Source: Labilibaculum manganireducens (GTDB taxonomy: Bacteria; Bacteroidota; Bacteroidia; Bacteroidales; Marinifilaceae). Taken from it: 64,000 bases of DNA. The position numbers were made by a program, and so were the translations under genes. The DNA is taken from assembly GCF_002843385.1 (NCBI RefSeq), contig NZ_MVDE01000003.1, positions 124,001 through 188,000 on the forward strand, given 5' to 3'. Shown here one piece after another: positions 18,811 to 27,487 of this stretch. Positions within the stretch are counted from its first letter, which is position 1; each line of letters begins with the position of its first letter. The notes beneath the pieces were generated by a model. That model saw nothing but the letters and a program-made list of their open reading frames with translations. It was not told where the DNA came from and did not search any database.

Positions 18811-19956
18811 CTAAAAGGAAATATTATAAAATTGTTTTTTTAAAGAAATAGTTGCAGACCCCTTAATTACCTCAAAGATTCTTTCTGATGCTTTCCCATC
18901 TCCATAAGGATTAACTGTTGCAGTATAATCTTTTAATAAAGATTTATTAATCGCATCAAAAATCTTATCAGACTGATTTCCACAATGGATGACTGATTGA
19001 GCAGCAACACGTCCTTTTTGTCTGTCACCTATATTTATAGTTGGAATACCAAAAGATGGCACCTCAATAATACCACTGGAAGAATTCCCAACAACAGCAT
19101 CAACATATTGTAGAGCTGACAAGTAACGTAATTGACCCAGTGAGATAAAAGCAATTGACTTCTCTGTATTTTGAGCAACATAGTCATCAATCATTCTAAT
19201 AATTACTCTACCATTTTTATCCGAATTGGGCTTGGTAAAGATTAGTAAAGTATTCTCCAACTTATCTAATGTGGTTAATAAGTATTGAAATTGCTCTTCT
19301 GCTGATGAATCTTCCAGAGTCACAGGGTGAAAAGTAATCAAAAGATTTTTTTTCAATAATTTTCGTTCAATAGAAACTTCAAATTCTTCTTTCGAAAGCA
19401 AGTTCATTAAACGAATGTTATCTAATCCCGGTGCACCTACATTGTAAACTGTAGATGGCTGTTCTCCTAACTGTATAACCCTTTTTCGATATTCTTCAGT
19501 TGAAACAAAGTGAAGATGACTCATTTTTGTAATTGAATGTCGAATCGCATCGTCATATGCACCTTCAGTCAATTCACCACCGTGAATATGCGCAATTGGA
19601 ATACCAGCAATTAGTGCCACATTGGCAAGAGCAAAAATCTCAGTTCTATCTCCCAACACGACTATCATATCCGGTGACAAATCATCAATCGCTTCAGCAA
19701 AAGAAATATGAGCCAGTCCAATCGTTTTTGAAATTCCTACAGCTGTATCTGAAGATAAGAGTATCTCCACTTTTTTATCGATCCTAAATCCGTCAGCTTC
19801 AATTTGCTGGTAGGTCAAACCAAACTCAGGTGATAAGTGCATACCGGATGCAATAATTTGCAATTGCAATTCATCATCTGCTTGAATCATTTTCATCAGT
19901 TGAAAAAGCAAACCATATTCGGCTCTAGTACCAGTTACTACACAAATTCGCTTCAT
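18811..19956 (-). CDS. legG: NDP-sugar hydrolysing 2-epimerase (LegG/NeuC)
   Basis: 381 residues of the UDP-GlcNAc 2-epimerase fold in its hydrolysing form. VVTGTRAEYGLLFQLMK is the diagnostic N-terminus; VVLGDRTEIFA and IAHIHGGELTEGAYDD follow, as in NeuC/LegG. In the legionaminate route it releases 2,4-diacetamido-2,4,6-trideoxymannose from the NDP-sugar. It lies one base from the PtmE-like gene and 6 bp from the synthase. The combination with LegB and LegC makes the LegG assignment more likely than sialic-acid NeuC. Confidence 0.9.
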   Translation of the reverse strand: MKRICVVTGTRAEYGLLFQLMKMIQADDELQLQIIASGMHLSPEFGLTYQQIEADGFRIDKKVEILLSSDTAVGISKTIGLAHISFAEAIDDLSPDMIVVLGDRTEIFALANVALIAGIPIAHIHGGELTEGAYDDAIRHSITKMSHLHFVSTEEYRKRVIQLGEQPSTVYNVGAPGLDNIRLMNLLSKEEFEVSIERKLLKKNLLITFHPVTLEDSSAEEQFQYLLTTLDKLENTLLIFTKPNSDKNGRVIIRMIDDYVAQNTEKSIAFISLGQLRYLSALQYVDAVVGNSSSGIIEVPSFGIPTINIGDRQKGRVAAQSVIHCGNQSDKIFDAINKSLLKDYTATVNPYGDGKASERIFEVIKGSATISLKKQFYNISF

Positions 19957-19962
19957 AAACTC

Positions 19963-20970
19963 CTAAATTAAATCATCAGCCTTATAATCCCGATCAGCTG
20001 TTTTTCCTAATATTTCATTCCACAACATTGGACTAATCCCGTTACCAGGTCTTTTTACAGATAAATTAGTTTCACTAAAAACATCACCTTTCTTAATAGC
20101 GCAATCAGCAACAATACTTTTTCTAGCTGCTATCTTATTTTTCATTTCGCTTGCCGAAGGTCTTTTCACCCCATCACCCATAGCGTTCTCGATATTTCGT
20201 ATACACTTTACCATTTGTTTCAACTCGTCAGGCTCTAAAGAAGCTTTATGATCAGGTCCCTCTAAGTTTCGATCCAAAGTAAAATGCTTTTCAATAACAG
20301 TAGCACCCAAAGCTACCGCAGCAATAGCGACTTCTATACCTAATGTATGATCCGAATAGCCAATTTTAGTTTTAAAAGCTTCTTGAATAGTAATCATTGC
20401 TTTTAGGTTAACATCACACATAGGCGTAGGATATTCAGTATTACAATGTAAAATTGTCATGCGCGATCGATCAGAACCATTTTTTTCTAAAACATTTATT
20501 GCAGCTTCAATTTCTGATAAATCTGCCATTCCTGTTGATAAAACGATGTCTTTATCAAGGCTTGCTATTTTCTGCAAATAAGGCAGATTAGTCAATTCGC
20601 CTGAAGGTATTTTCCAAAAAGGAATATTAAGACTATTTAAGTAATCTAAACTCATCATATCGAAAGCTGTTGAAAGAAAACCCACACCCTTTTGATGGCA
20701 ATATTCTATTAACTCATCATGATTTGTTTCACTCAACTCCAAAGCCTTTAACATCTCATATTGTGAATCATTCTTTCCACCCAAATTTTTAGTCTGGTAT
20801 TCAGCTTGTTTGGCACCTTTAGAAACTAAAGCTTCAGCCTTAAATGTTTGAAACTTGATATAATCAACACCAGCTATAGCTGCCACATCAACCATCCTCT
20901 TAGCCCTCTCCAAGGATCCGTTGTGATTAACACCAGCTTCAGCTATGATAAGAGTTCTATTCATATCCAT
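19963..20970 (-). CDS. legI: N,N'-diacetyllegionaminate synthase (LegI/NeuB family)
   Basis: 335 residues. An N-terminal TIM-barrel has IIAEAGVNHNGS, DYIKFQTF and GYSDHTLGIEVAIAAVALGA; a C-terminal antifreeze-like SAF domain carries RKSIVADCAIKKGD and SVKRPGNGI. The family condenses phosphoenolpyruvate with a 6-carbon diacetamido sugar. The product is probably legionaminic acid, judged by the neighbouring LegB, LegC and LegG genes. An alternative start two codons in is possible. The gene is spaced 6 bp from both neighbours. Confidence 0.92.
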   Translation of the reverse strand: MDMNRTLIIAEAGVNHNGSLERAKRMVDVAAIAGVDYIKFQTFKAEALVSKGAKQAEYQTKNLGGKNDSQYEMLKALELSETNHDELIEYCHQKGVGFLSTAFDMMSLDYLNSLNIPFWKIPSGELTNLPYLQKIASLDKDIVLSTGMADLSEIEAAINVLEKNGSDRSRMTILHCNTEYPTPMCDVNLKAMITIQEAFKTKIGYSDHTLGIEVAIAAVALGATVIEKHFTLDRNLEGPDHKASLEPDELKQMVKCIRNIENAMGDGVKRPSASEMKNKIAARKSIVADCAIKKGDVFSETNLSVKRPGNGISPMLWNEILGKTADRDYKADDLI

Positions 20971-20976
20971 TAATAT

Positions 20977-21603
20977 TTACTTTAATACAGCAGGATTTCC
21001 AAAATAAATCCCTTTTTCCTTAAGATTTTTATTAACTGTTGTACCAACAGCCACAACACAATCAGAAGTAATTGTAATATTGTTTGCAAGTACCGACTGA
21101 CTACCTATAAATGATTTGTTCCCTATGACACAAGATCCATTGACCATAACACCAGTCGAAATATGGCAAAAATCACCAATTATAGAATCATGTTCAACAT
21201 TTGCAAAACTATTAATAATGCAAGCCTCACCAATTTTAACATCCGCATTTACAAATGCATTGTGCATAATAACCGTTCCTTGTCCTATAACAGAATATTT
21301 TGAAACATAAGCTGTAGAAGCAATGATTGTTGCTAATTTTCCACCAGCAGCTAATATTTTATCATGTAATCTAATTCTTAAACTAACATCCTTAATTTGT
21401 CCTACAGTTACAAGGAATTCAGCTTCATCAACATATTTAACAATATCATCATCATTTCCTATAACTTCATATGAGAGTACTTTATTCCCTATTTGTTCAG
21501 GAGTATCCAAAATTCCAAGAATATTGTAGCCTGAACTTTCAGCAACATCAATAACTGATTTGCAATGACCTCCACCTCCGACAAGTACTAAATTCCTTTT
21601 CAT
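20977..21603 (-). CDS. Sugar N-acetyltransferase (LegH/NeuD/PglD-like)
   Basis: 208 residues. The N-terminal Rossmann-like part LVLVGGGGHCKSVIDVA is characteristic of NeuD/PglD. A left-handed beta-helix follows with hexapeptide turns (VIGQGTVIMHNAFVN, HDSIIGDFCHIS) that bind acetyl-CoA. His in NVEHDSIIGD is at the position of the PglD catalytic base. It would N-acetylate C4 of the NDP-4-amino sugar made by LegC. Sequence alone does not separate LegH from NeuD O-acetyltransferase, but the pathway needs this step and no other candidate is present. Confidence 0.85.
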   Translation of the reverse strand: MKRNLVLVGGGGHCKSVIDVAESSGYNILGILDTPEQIGNKVLSYEVIGNDDDIVKYVDEAEFLVTVGQIKDVSLRIRLHDKILAAGGKLATIIASTAYVSKYSVIGQGTVIMHNAFVNADVKIGEACIINSFANVEHDSIIGDFCHISTGVMVNGSCVIGNKSFIGSQSVLANNITITSDCVVAVGTTVNKNLKEKGIYFGNPAVLK

Positions 21604-21701
21604 ATGTTTATAATTTGTTTTTCATTTGCCATATGGAACTTACCATGAACTGATAATCATACCCCTGTGTGTCACTATTGTTTGTCTTGGACGTTTCATA
21701 A

Positions 21702-22838
21702 TTAGATAACACTACTCGGTATATTAACAACTCTTTCTTCAAACCAAATCGAATTAATCAAACCATCTGTCTGACAATTTGTAAACATTGGTAAGCGATT
21801 CATCAATTGCCATATAGGTCTTGTCATTACTCCATTATCATTTGTATATTTTAAGAATTCATCACGTTCTTCCTTACTACGCAATAGAACTGCATTTAGC
21901 CAATAATTTGATTTACAATCTTTAGGCTCAGTAAAATATTTTATTACAGTATCAGCAAAATACTCTTGATAAGCTTTAGCTGTTTTGTGTTTACTTTCTA
22001 AAATGACATCGATTTTCTCTAACTGAGCACAGCCAAGAGCCGCATTCAAGTTTGGCATTCTAAAGTTATAACCAATATCATCATGAGCAAATTCCCATAC
22101 ATGCGGTATCTTAGCCTGAGTTGTCAAATGTTTGGCACGTTTCGCTAAATCCTCATCATTAAATAGCAACATCCCCCCACCTCCGGTAGTAATGGTTTTA
22201 TTACCATTGAAACTCAAGATACCAATCCTAGCAAAGGTTCCTGTATGTTTCCCTTTGTAAAAACTACCTAAACTCTCAGCTGCATCCTCAACCAATTCAA
22301 TCTGATATTTTTCACAAACTGTGATCAATTCATCAATACGCACTGGATGACCAAAAGTATGCATAGGCACACAGGCCTTAATTCTTCGCCCTGTCGTTTT
22401 ATTATAACAAACTCCGTCCTTCAAAACTGCATGACTCTCAAGCCACTTTTCAACAGAATCAGGCGAAAGCCCCATAGTTTCTTTATCAACATCTAAAAAA
22501 ACAGGGTGAGCTCCACAATATGATATAGCATTGGCTGTAGCTATAAATGTTAAGGCTTGTGTAATTATTTCATCCTCCCTTTCTACACCAACCAAAAGCA
22601 GAGCCATCTGTAAGGCATTCGTTCCATTCACACAGACTACCGCTTTTTTCGCACCCGTATAATCAGCCATCATCTCCTCAAAACGATCTACAAATTGACC
22701 AACACTCGAAACGAATGTTGAATCGATACATTCTTCGAGATACTTTTTCTCATTTCCGAAGAACACAGGAGCGTGCAAAGGAATAAATTCTTTTGTTTGA
22801 TAAAGCTCTTTTATAAAATCTACAGTTTTCTTATACAT
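21702..22838 (-). CDS. legC: LegC-family PLP aminotransferase (NDP-4-keto-6-deoxy-GlcNAc)
   Basis: 378 residues of the DegT/DnrJ/EryC1 fold. VCVNGTNALQMALLL binds the PLP phosphate, VEDAAESLGSFY carries the PLP-ring aspartate, and FNGNKTITTGGGGMLLFND carries the Schiff-base lysine. The N-terminus FGNEKKYLEECIDSTFVSSV is the LegC subgroup signature. It aminates C4 of the keto sugar produced by LegB. It overlaps the legB stop by one base, and a 98-bp gap separates it from the acetyltransferase gene. Confidence 0.93.
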   Translation of the reverse strand: MYKKTVDFIKELYQTKEFIPLHAPVFFGNEKKYLEECIDSTFVSSVGQFVDRFEEMMADYTGAKKAVVCVNGTNALQMALLLVGVEREDEIITQALTFIATANAISYCGAHPVFLDVDKETMGLSPDSVEKWLESHAVLKDGVCYNKTTGRRIKACVPMHTFGHPVRIDELITVCEKYQIELVEDAAESLGSFYKGKHTGTFARIGILSFNGNKTITTGGGGMLLFNDEDLAKRAKHLTTQAKIPHVWEFAHDDIGYNFRMPNLNAALGCAQLEKIDVILESKHKTAKAYQEYFADTVIKYFTEPKDCKSNYWLNAVLLRSKEERDEFLKYTNDNGVMTRPIWQLMNRLPMFTNCQTDGLINSIWFEERVVNIPSSVI

Positions 22839-24064
22839 TACATTTTAGAATCTAAAGTTTTACCCATTTCAACATGGTCAAAATTCACCAAGAATTTCTT
22901 CATAATATTCACTATTTCGGCTTTCGTTGTTAACGAATTATCAAAAGCTTGTACCAAGGAATCCAACAAAATTTTCAACTCTTCTTTCGGTCTAGGCTTT
23001 AGATTAGTAACAACGCCTAAAGAAGTGTATCTAACCATATCGGTAGATTCTTCCTCCGTATAGAATTCTTCGTAAGCTTTTTCACCAGTTGTATCACTCC
23101 CTGAATAATAAACCGGGTATTTTTTATAATTACTAACTAATTTTTGAGCTTTACAAATTGCCTCTTCATCAGACTCACATCTCTCGACTTCATAACCTAA
23201 ATCTTTCAAAAGCAGATCAGCCATTTCAGAAAAAGTCATCACCTGCTCTTTCTGCAGCTTAGGAAAATATATCTCACCACTATTACCCAAAATACATGCC
23301 AATAAGCAAATCTGTCCACTCTCTTCCGGAGAAACAAAATAACGTGTCACATCAGATGGTGCTGAAATAGGTTGCTGCTTTGCCAATCGTTCTAAAAAAC
23401 CCGCTGGTAACGAACCGTTTGAAAAAGCCACATTTGCAAATCTAGCTGTCGTTACAGGATAAGAAGTCGAATAAGTCATAATCATGTCTTCCATAATCTT
23501 CTTACTCCCTCCCATGATGTTTACAGGATTAGCCGCTTTATCGGTAGATACGCAGAAAAAATGTTTGGGCTTATAATCTTCCAGTAAATCAAGCAAGGCT
23601 TTTGCATTAATAACATTGTTTCGAATCAGTGCCTCAACTGAAAAGCGATCTTTCTCACTACGAACATGTTTGTGTGCAGAAAAGTTAGCAACAATATCAA
23701 AGCCCTCATTTGCCACAAACATCTTAGTAAATACAGAGTCTGCATAATTCATAGGATAAGTCACAAACTCACTGGGGACAAACATCCCTTTTGTACTTCT
23801 CAAATCTCTCGTCAATTCGGTTAATCCATTCTCGTTGATATCAACAACAGTCAAAGATTTTGGGTGAAATGGCAACAAGGCTCGAATAAACGAACTACCA
23901 ATCGTACCCGCTCCTCCAATTACTAAAACCGATTTATCCTTAATCTCATCTTGTAATTGAATTTTATTTTTTTCAATATCATCATTAAACATGCTTGTCT
24001 CACGTTTAGTAACATATTTCGATATAAAATCATTAATATTTATCATCATTTTTCTAATAATCAA
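22838..24064 (-). CDS. legB: NDP-GlcNAc 4,6-dehydratase (LegB-like)
   Basis: 408 residues. An N-terminal extension (ININDFISKYVTKRETSMF) precedes an SDR domain with VIGGAGTIGSSFIRAL near residue 48. STDKAANPVNIMGGSKKIME carries the Met/Lys active-site pattern of retaining or inverting 4,6-dehydratases. The length and the extension match LegB proteins of nonulosonate clusters. Methionines at residues 6 and 7 (24049, 24046) are plausible alternative starts. It is the first dedicated enzyme of the legionaminate branch and overlaps legC by one base. Confidence 0.9.
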   Translation of the reverse strand: MIIRKMMININDFISKYVTKRETSMFNDDIEKNKIQLQDEIKDKSVLVIGGAGTIGSSFIRALLPFHPKSLTVVDINENGLTELTRDLRSTKGMFVPSEFVTYPMNYADSVFTKMFVANEGFDIVANFSAHKHVRSEKDRFSVEALIRNNVINAKALLDLLEDYKPKHFFCVSTDKAANPVNIMGGSKKIMEDMIMTYSTSYPVTTARFANVAFSNGSLPAGFLERLAKQQPISAPSDVTRYFVSPEESGQICLLACILGNSGEIYFPKLQKEQVMTFSEMADLLLKDLGYEVERCESDEEAICKAQKLVSNYKKYPVYYSGSDTTGEKAYEEFYTEEESTDMVRYTSLGVVTNLKPRPKEELKILLDSLVQAFDNSLTTKAEIVNIMKKFLVNFDHVEMGKTLDSKM

Positions 24065-24096
24065 GTATTACAAATTTAGACAAGGTCTTTAGAAAA

Positions 24097-25227
24097 TTAA
24101 ACTTGCTTCCACTGCCTCTTTATCACACCTAGAAACTCGCGCCCAAACACCATTCCCACACCCACAATTCCCCCTAAGAAAGTCCAAATCACTAAAATCA
24201 TTGGTCGTTGGGGTTTTGATTTATCCATTGGTATTGAAACCGGTTCGATGATGGTGAAAACAGGGGTATCTTCTTTTACTTGTATTTTTTGAGTTTCCAA
24301 CTGTTTGGCCAATTCGGTGTAGACCGATGAAGCCATGGAAAAATCGGATTGCAGACGTTCCAATTGGGTTTGAGCCACAGCGGTGCTTACGTTCTTGTTT
24401 TGATCGCGAAACTGGGCCAATTTATCCTGTACTGCGTTAAAAACAGCTTCTTTTTCGGCATAACGCTCCTCAACAAAGACCAATTGATCTTTTGCCTTTT
24501 GAATTTTAAAAGCCGTAATGGCTTCCTGTAATAATTCCTGAGCCTTTTTTGCCAATTGAGCGGCTGCTTTGGCCTCGGGCATACTCGCTGATAGGGATAC
24601 ATAGCCATCTTTGTCGTTTACTTCCAGAGATAATTGAGCTGATAGGATGCTAATTAGTTGCTTTTCGTCTTGAGTGATGCTTAGCAATTGGTCATTGCTT
24701 TGAGACGCAAGCATAACGTCTGTACGTTCGCCTTTAATGGCTTTGATGGTGGCTCCAATAATAACACCTGGTAATCCTATGGTATATCTTTTAATATAGC
24801 CCAATAAATTTGGCTTTTTGATTTCCAAATAGTAGTCTGCAAATGTAATTGGTTGCTCTTGCCCTTCAATATCCAAAGGCGTTTGCATCAGCTCTTTTTG
24901 AAAGGGAATGCTGCTGATTATTTTAGGATACAATGATGGGGGAATGGTAGAACCACCACTCATGCTTCCCAGATTGATTCCTGCCATAGCGGCGAGTCCG
25001 CCCAGACTACCCCCCAGTTTAGATCCTCCTTCGGATGACTGTGGCACCATGGTGGTTGATGCGGTGTATTCTTTCGCTGAAAAAATGGCGATGAACAAAC
25101 CCAGCACCATAAAAATAAGGGTGGTTCGGATTACGGTGCGGCGGCCGTTCCAGAGGGTCTTTGCGAGGGCGATTAAGTCTATTTCGTCGTCGGTGTGTTG
25201 TATATCAGTGTCTTTTATTTCTTTCAT
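24097..25227 (-). CDS. Wzz/Wzc-N chain-length determinant protein, no kinase domain
   Basis: About 376 residues from the preferred Met (MKEIKDTDIQHTDDEIDLI). One membrane segment lies near residue 45 (TLIFMVLGLFIAIFSAK) and a second at the C-terminus (LGGIVGVGMVFGREFL). Between them are a periplasmic Wzz domain and coiled-coil helices (residues ~200-310). A proline-rich SIPMDKSKPQRPM motif precedes the second membrane segment, as in Wzz proteins. The protein stops there, so the cytoplasmic BY-kinase domain of Wzc is absent. It would control chain length together with the SLBB exporter, from which it is separated by 2.8 kb of repeats and inserted genes. Confidence 0.9.
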   Translation of the reverse strand: MKEIKDTDIQHTDDEIDLIALAKTLWNGRRTVIRTTLIFMVLGLFIAIFSAKEYTASTTMVPQSSEGGSKLGGSLGGLAAMAGINLGSMSGGSTIPPSLYPKIISSIPFQKELMQTPLDIEGQEQPITFADYYLEIKKPNLLGYIKRYTIGLPGVIIGATIKAIKGERTDVMLASQSNDQLLSITQDEKQLISILSAQLSLEVNDKDGYVSLSASMPEAKAAAQLAKKAQELLQEAITAFKIQKAKDQLVFVEERYAEKEAVFNAVQDKLAQFRDQNKNVSTAVAQTQLERLQSDFSMASSVYTELAKQLETQKIQVKEDTPVFTIIEPVSIPMDKSKPQRPMILVIWTFLGGIVGVGMVFGREFLGVIKRQWKQV

Positions 25228-25374
25228 TGCTCTATTAATAATGACGCTAATTAAGGCCAATTACGCTAATGCGTCTATTTGCACTTCATCAGCTATTGTG
25301 ATGTTCTTTTATTTCATTTTAATTTTCACTAATTATAACTAATTATAACTAATTACACTATTACTCCATTTTAT

Positions 25375-25545
25375 TGAGATCCCTCGACAAGCTCGGGATG
25401 ACCTGCAAAATAAAGCTGTCATTCTGAACGCAGTGAAGAATCTGTCCCTCTACGGTTAAGATCCCTCGACGAGCTCGGGATGACACTCCCTTATTTTTGA
25501 GATCCCTCGACAAGCTCGGGATGACGTTCAACTGTAAGGATCTGT
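25375..25545. repeat. Palindromic repeat cluster 1 (BIME-like)
   Basis: Four units: GATCCCTCGACAAGCTCGGG at 25378 and 25502, a GACGAG variant at 25460, and a short reverse unit (GTCATTCTGAACGCAGTGAA) at 25418. Each long unit folds with ATCCC/CGA pairing to TCG/GGAT around a CAAGC loop. The stretch from about 25445 to 25539 is absent from the otherwise equivalent flank of the second GIY-YIG copy. Short reading frames here (for example 25361-25549) merely read the repeats. Confidence 0.85.
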
Positions 25546-25842
25546 TCAAACAAAGAACTCACCCTCTAAAAACTTCCATTCTGGATTGAATTCCGAAATT
25601 AAGATATTCTTTTTCTCTCGTCGCCATCCTTTTAATTTCTTTTCTCTCTCAATCGCCAAATTCACATCATCGTGCTCTTCAAAATAAATCAAATGATGAC
25701 AATTATAGCGTTTTGTAAAAGCGTTTATGTGGTCTACATGACTCACATGCTCACTTAATCGTCTTTGTAAATTATTCGTAACACCTACATATAAAACAGT
25801 TTTGTTTTTGTTTGTTAATATGTAGACGTAATATGTTTTCAC
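25546..25842 (-). CDS. Small GIY-YIG nuclease family protein, copy A
   Basis: 98 residues. TYYVYILTNKNKTVLYVGVT carries the GIY and YIG elements (YVYIL...LYVGVT), followed by NNLQRRLSEH with the catalytic Arg, and a Glu in YFEEHDDVNLAIEREKKLK. It is a single-domain, UPF0213-like nuclease with no DNA-binding appendage. It differs from copy B (27488-27784) at only two residues (V/A in SHxDHI, G/S in FLExEFF). A palindromic unit starts about 19 bp upstream of the ATG, and another lies downstream. Function is unknown; repeat-targeted cleavage is a hypothesis. Confidence 0.88.
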   Translation of the reverse strand: MKTYYVYILTNKNKTVLYVGVTNNLQRRLSEHVSHVDHINAFTKRYNCHHLIYFEEHDDVNLAIEREKKLKGWRREKKNILISEFNPEWKFLEGEFFV

Positions 25843-26357
25843 ATTCTCTTTTTATTGTTTAGATCCCTCGACAAGCTCGGGATGACGTTCCGTTATTGTT
25901 GAGATCCTTCATTGTGGTCATCCTGAACGGAGGAACGTAGTGAAGGATCTGTTCACTTTCATTGCTTACCTTTATTGCTGAGATCCTTCTCCCGATTCTC
26001 GGGATCGGGATGACAATCCTCCAACCTGTCATCCTGAACGGAGGAACGCAGTGAAGGATCTCCTCCTAACAATTTCGTCCCTTTTATCATGAGATCCCTC
26101 TCCCGATTCTCGGGATCGGGATGACAATCCTCAAAACCGTCATCCTGAACGGAGGAACGCAGTGAAGGATCTGTTCCTTTTTGTACGGCTCCTTTTGAAT
26201 GAGATCCTTCGACAAGCTAAGGATGACAATGCTCAAAACTGTCATCCTGAACGAAGGAACGCAGTGAAGGATCTGTTCACTCATATAATTAGATCCTTCG
26301 ACAAGCTCAGGATGACGTGCATCCTTTGGCATAACTATTGACATCGAAAAACTACAC
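25843..26357. repeat. Palindromic repeat cluster 2, alternating orientation
   Basis: About 500 bp with no credible gene, almost filled by repeat units. Forward units lie at 25861, 25981, 26091, 26202 and 26291, and reverse units (GTCATCCTGAACGGAGGAAC) at 25918, 26030, 26139 and 26240. Units at 25981 and 26091 have the longer core TCCCGATTCTCGGGATCGGG, itself a strong stem. Forward and reverse units alternate, so larger inverted repeats form. The frame at 26087-26383 reads through these units and is not a gene. Confidence 0.9.
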
Positions 26358-26651
26358 TCACAATCTCTTCCCTTTTTCATCAATATGCTTTTTCAATTCT
26401 TCATTCGTAATTTTCTCATAATGAATTACGTCAAAAAAATAGGGTAGTGAATACTCTTCCTCTAATAATTCCCGCAAAAATAGTACTATTTGACTATTTA
26501 TCTTCTCCCCTTTGATGCACAGATCGACATCAGAAGCTGTTTTATAATTTCCAATTGCTCGAGAACCAAACAAAATAGTTTCCTGAATTTCGGGCAATTT
26601 CATTACGGCCTCTTTAATCCATTTCATATCTTGTTCTGTTAGTCCGTACAT
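26358..26651 (-). CDS. MNT-type nucleotidyltransferase (HI0073-like)
   Basis: 97 residues. LFGSRAIGNYKTASDVDLCI is the minimal nucleotidyltransferase motif (GSRxxG plus DxD). The following ELLEEEYSLPYFFDVIHYEK segment supplies the third acidic residue. Such proteins pair with HEPN-like partners in MntA/HepT-type toxin-antitoxin modules, with MntA able to AMPylate HepT in characterised cases. Here the partner-like gene lies upstream on the same strand at 26857-27258, with about 200 bp including palindromic repeats between them. A functional pair is inferred. Confidence 0.85.
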   Translation of the reverse strand: MYGLTEQDMKWIKEAVMKLPEIQETILFGSRAIGNYKTASDVDLCIKGEKINSQIVLFLRELLEEEYSLPYFFDVIHYEKITNEELKKHIDEKGKRL

Positions 26652-26856
26652 ACAATTTATTTACCAATTACATTTCACTTTAAATATCCTCTTCCGAACT
26701 TTTGGAAGGACAATCCTTTTTGATGAGATCCCTCAATCATTGCTGTCATCCTGAACGGAGGAACGTAGTGAAGGATCTCCTCCCTAACAACTTCGTTCCT
26801 TTTATTATGAGATCCCTCTCCCGATTCTCGGGATCGGGATGACATCTTCTAGTGAA
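26652..26856. repeat. Palindromic repeat pair between the MNT and HEPN-like genes
   Basis: Contains a reverse unit at about 26744 and a forward long unit at about 26811 (GATCCCTCTCCCGATTCTCG). They sit where two genes of a toxin-antitoxin-type pair would normally abut. No gene was seen in the stretch. Confidence 0.85.
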
Positions 26857-27258
26857 CTACAGCCACTCTTTCATTTTTACATATAAGCTTTGAATAGCCG
26901 GATAATAGTTATTTTTTATTTTTAGTCCCATTTCCTTTGCAAAGGCCTCATCGTAGGTATGCACAGTTAAATTTCTATCTTTTAAAGCATCCATCCAAAC
27001 ATGACCATCCTCCACCAGTTTTACCTGAAAAGCATGTTTTATCGTTTCACGGGGAGATTTCGGGTCAAAGCCTTCCGACTCCAGATAATCCTTCATCACC
27101 TTCCATGCCAATTCAAAACTCAATTCGAAGGCCTGAATAATCGCCATGATCTCTATATCCGAAGGAGAAATAATCTTCATGGTTTTGTCCAGCACGGTAT
27201 ACGCTTTTTCAAAATTCTGAAAACGCTGCCTCCATCGTATGTCTTTTTCCTGGTTCAT
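26857..27258 (-). CDS. Nucleotidyltransferase substrate-binding / HEPN-like protein (HI0074 family)
   Basis: About 133 residues from MNQEKDIRWRQRFQNFEKA. The all-helical sequence with FELSFELAWKVMKDYLESEG, SPRETIKHAF and LKDRNLTVHTYDEAFA matches the HI0074 family (TIGR01987), structurally HEPN-like. The RNLTVHTYD segment corresponds to the RxxxxH/RN region of HEPN proteins. An open extension to 27330 adds the residues SSRSRESRSGSQKK, which are the translated palindromic repeat, so it was excluded. It is the likely partner of the MNT protein downstream. Confidence 0.85.
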   Translation of the reverse strand: MNQEKDIRWRQRFQNFEKAYTVLDKTMKIISPSDIEIMAIIQAFELSFELAWKVMKDYLESEGFDPKSPRETIKHAFQVKLVEDGHVWMDALKDRNLTVHTYDEAFAKEMGLKIKNNYYPAIQSLYVKMKEWL

Positions 27259-27289
27259 TATCTGTTTTTCTTTTTTTACTTCATCTTTT

Positions 27290-27487
27290 TTTTGAGATCC
27301 CGATCTCGATTCTCGGGATCGGGATGACAAATCCTGCTCGGGATGACAATGCTCAAAACTGTCATCCTGAACGGAGGAACGCAGTGAAGGATCTCCTCCC
27401 TAACTCACTGAGATCCTTCTCCCGATTCTCGGGATCAGGATGACCTGCAAAATAAAGCTGTCATTCTGAACGCAGTGAAGAATCTGT
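27290..27487. repeat. Palindromic repeat cluster 3
   Basis: A variant long unit at about 27295, a reverse unit at about 27361, another long unit at about 27411 and a short reverse unit at about 27460 (GTCATTCTGAACGCAGTGAA). The last runs straight into the 3' flank of GIY-YIG copy B through GTTCAAACAAAGAACTC. Confidence 0.85.

Noticed and set aside
24097-25227. Full Wzc tyrosine autokinase
   Set aside because: The protein ends after the second membrane segment, with no Walker motifs or Tyr-rich tail.
25361-25549. 62-residue minus-strand protein
   Set aside because: It reads VIPSLSRDL several times, a direct translation of the palindromic repeat.
26087-26383. 98-residue minus-strand protein
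   Set aside because: The translation consists of repeated peptides (SLSKDL-type, HPELVEGS) that come from the palindromic units.
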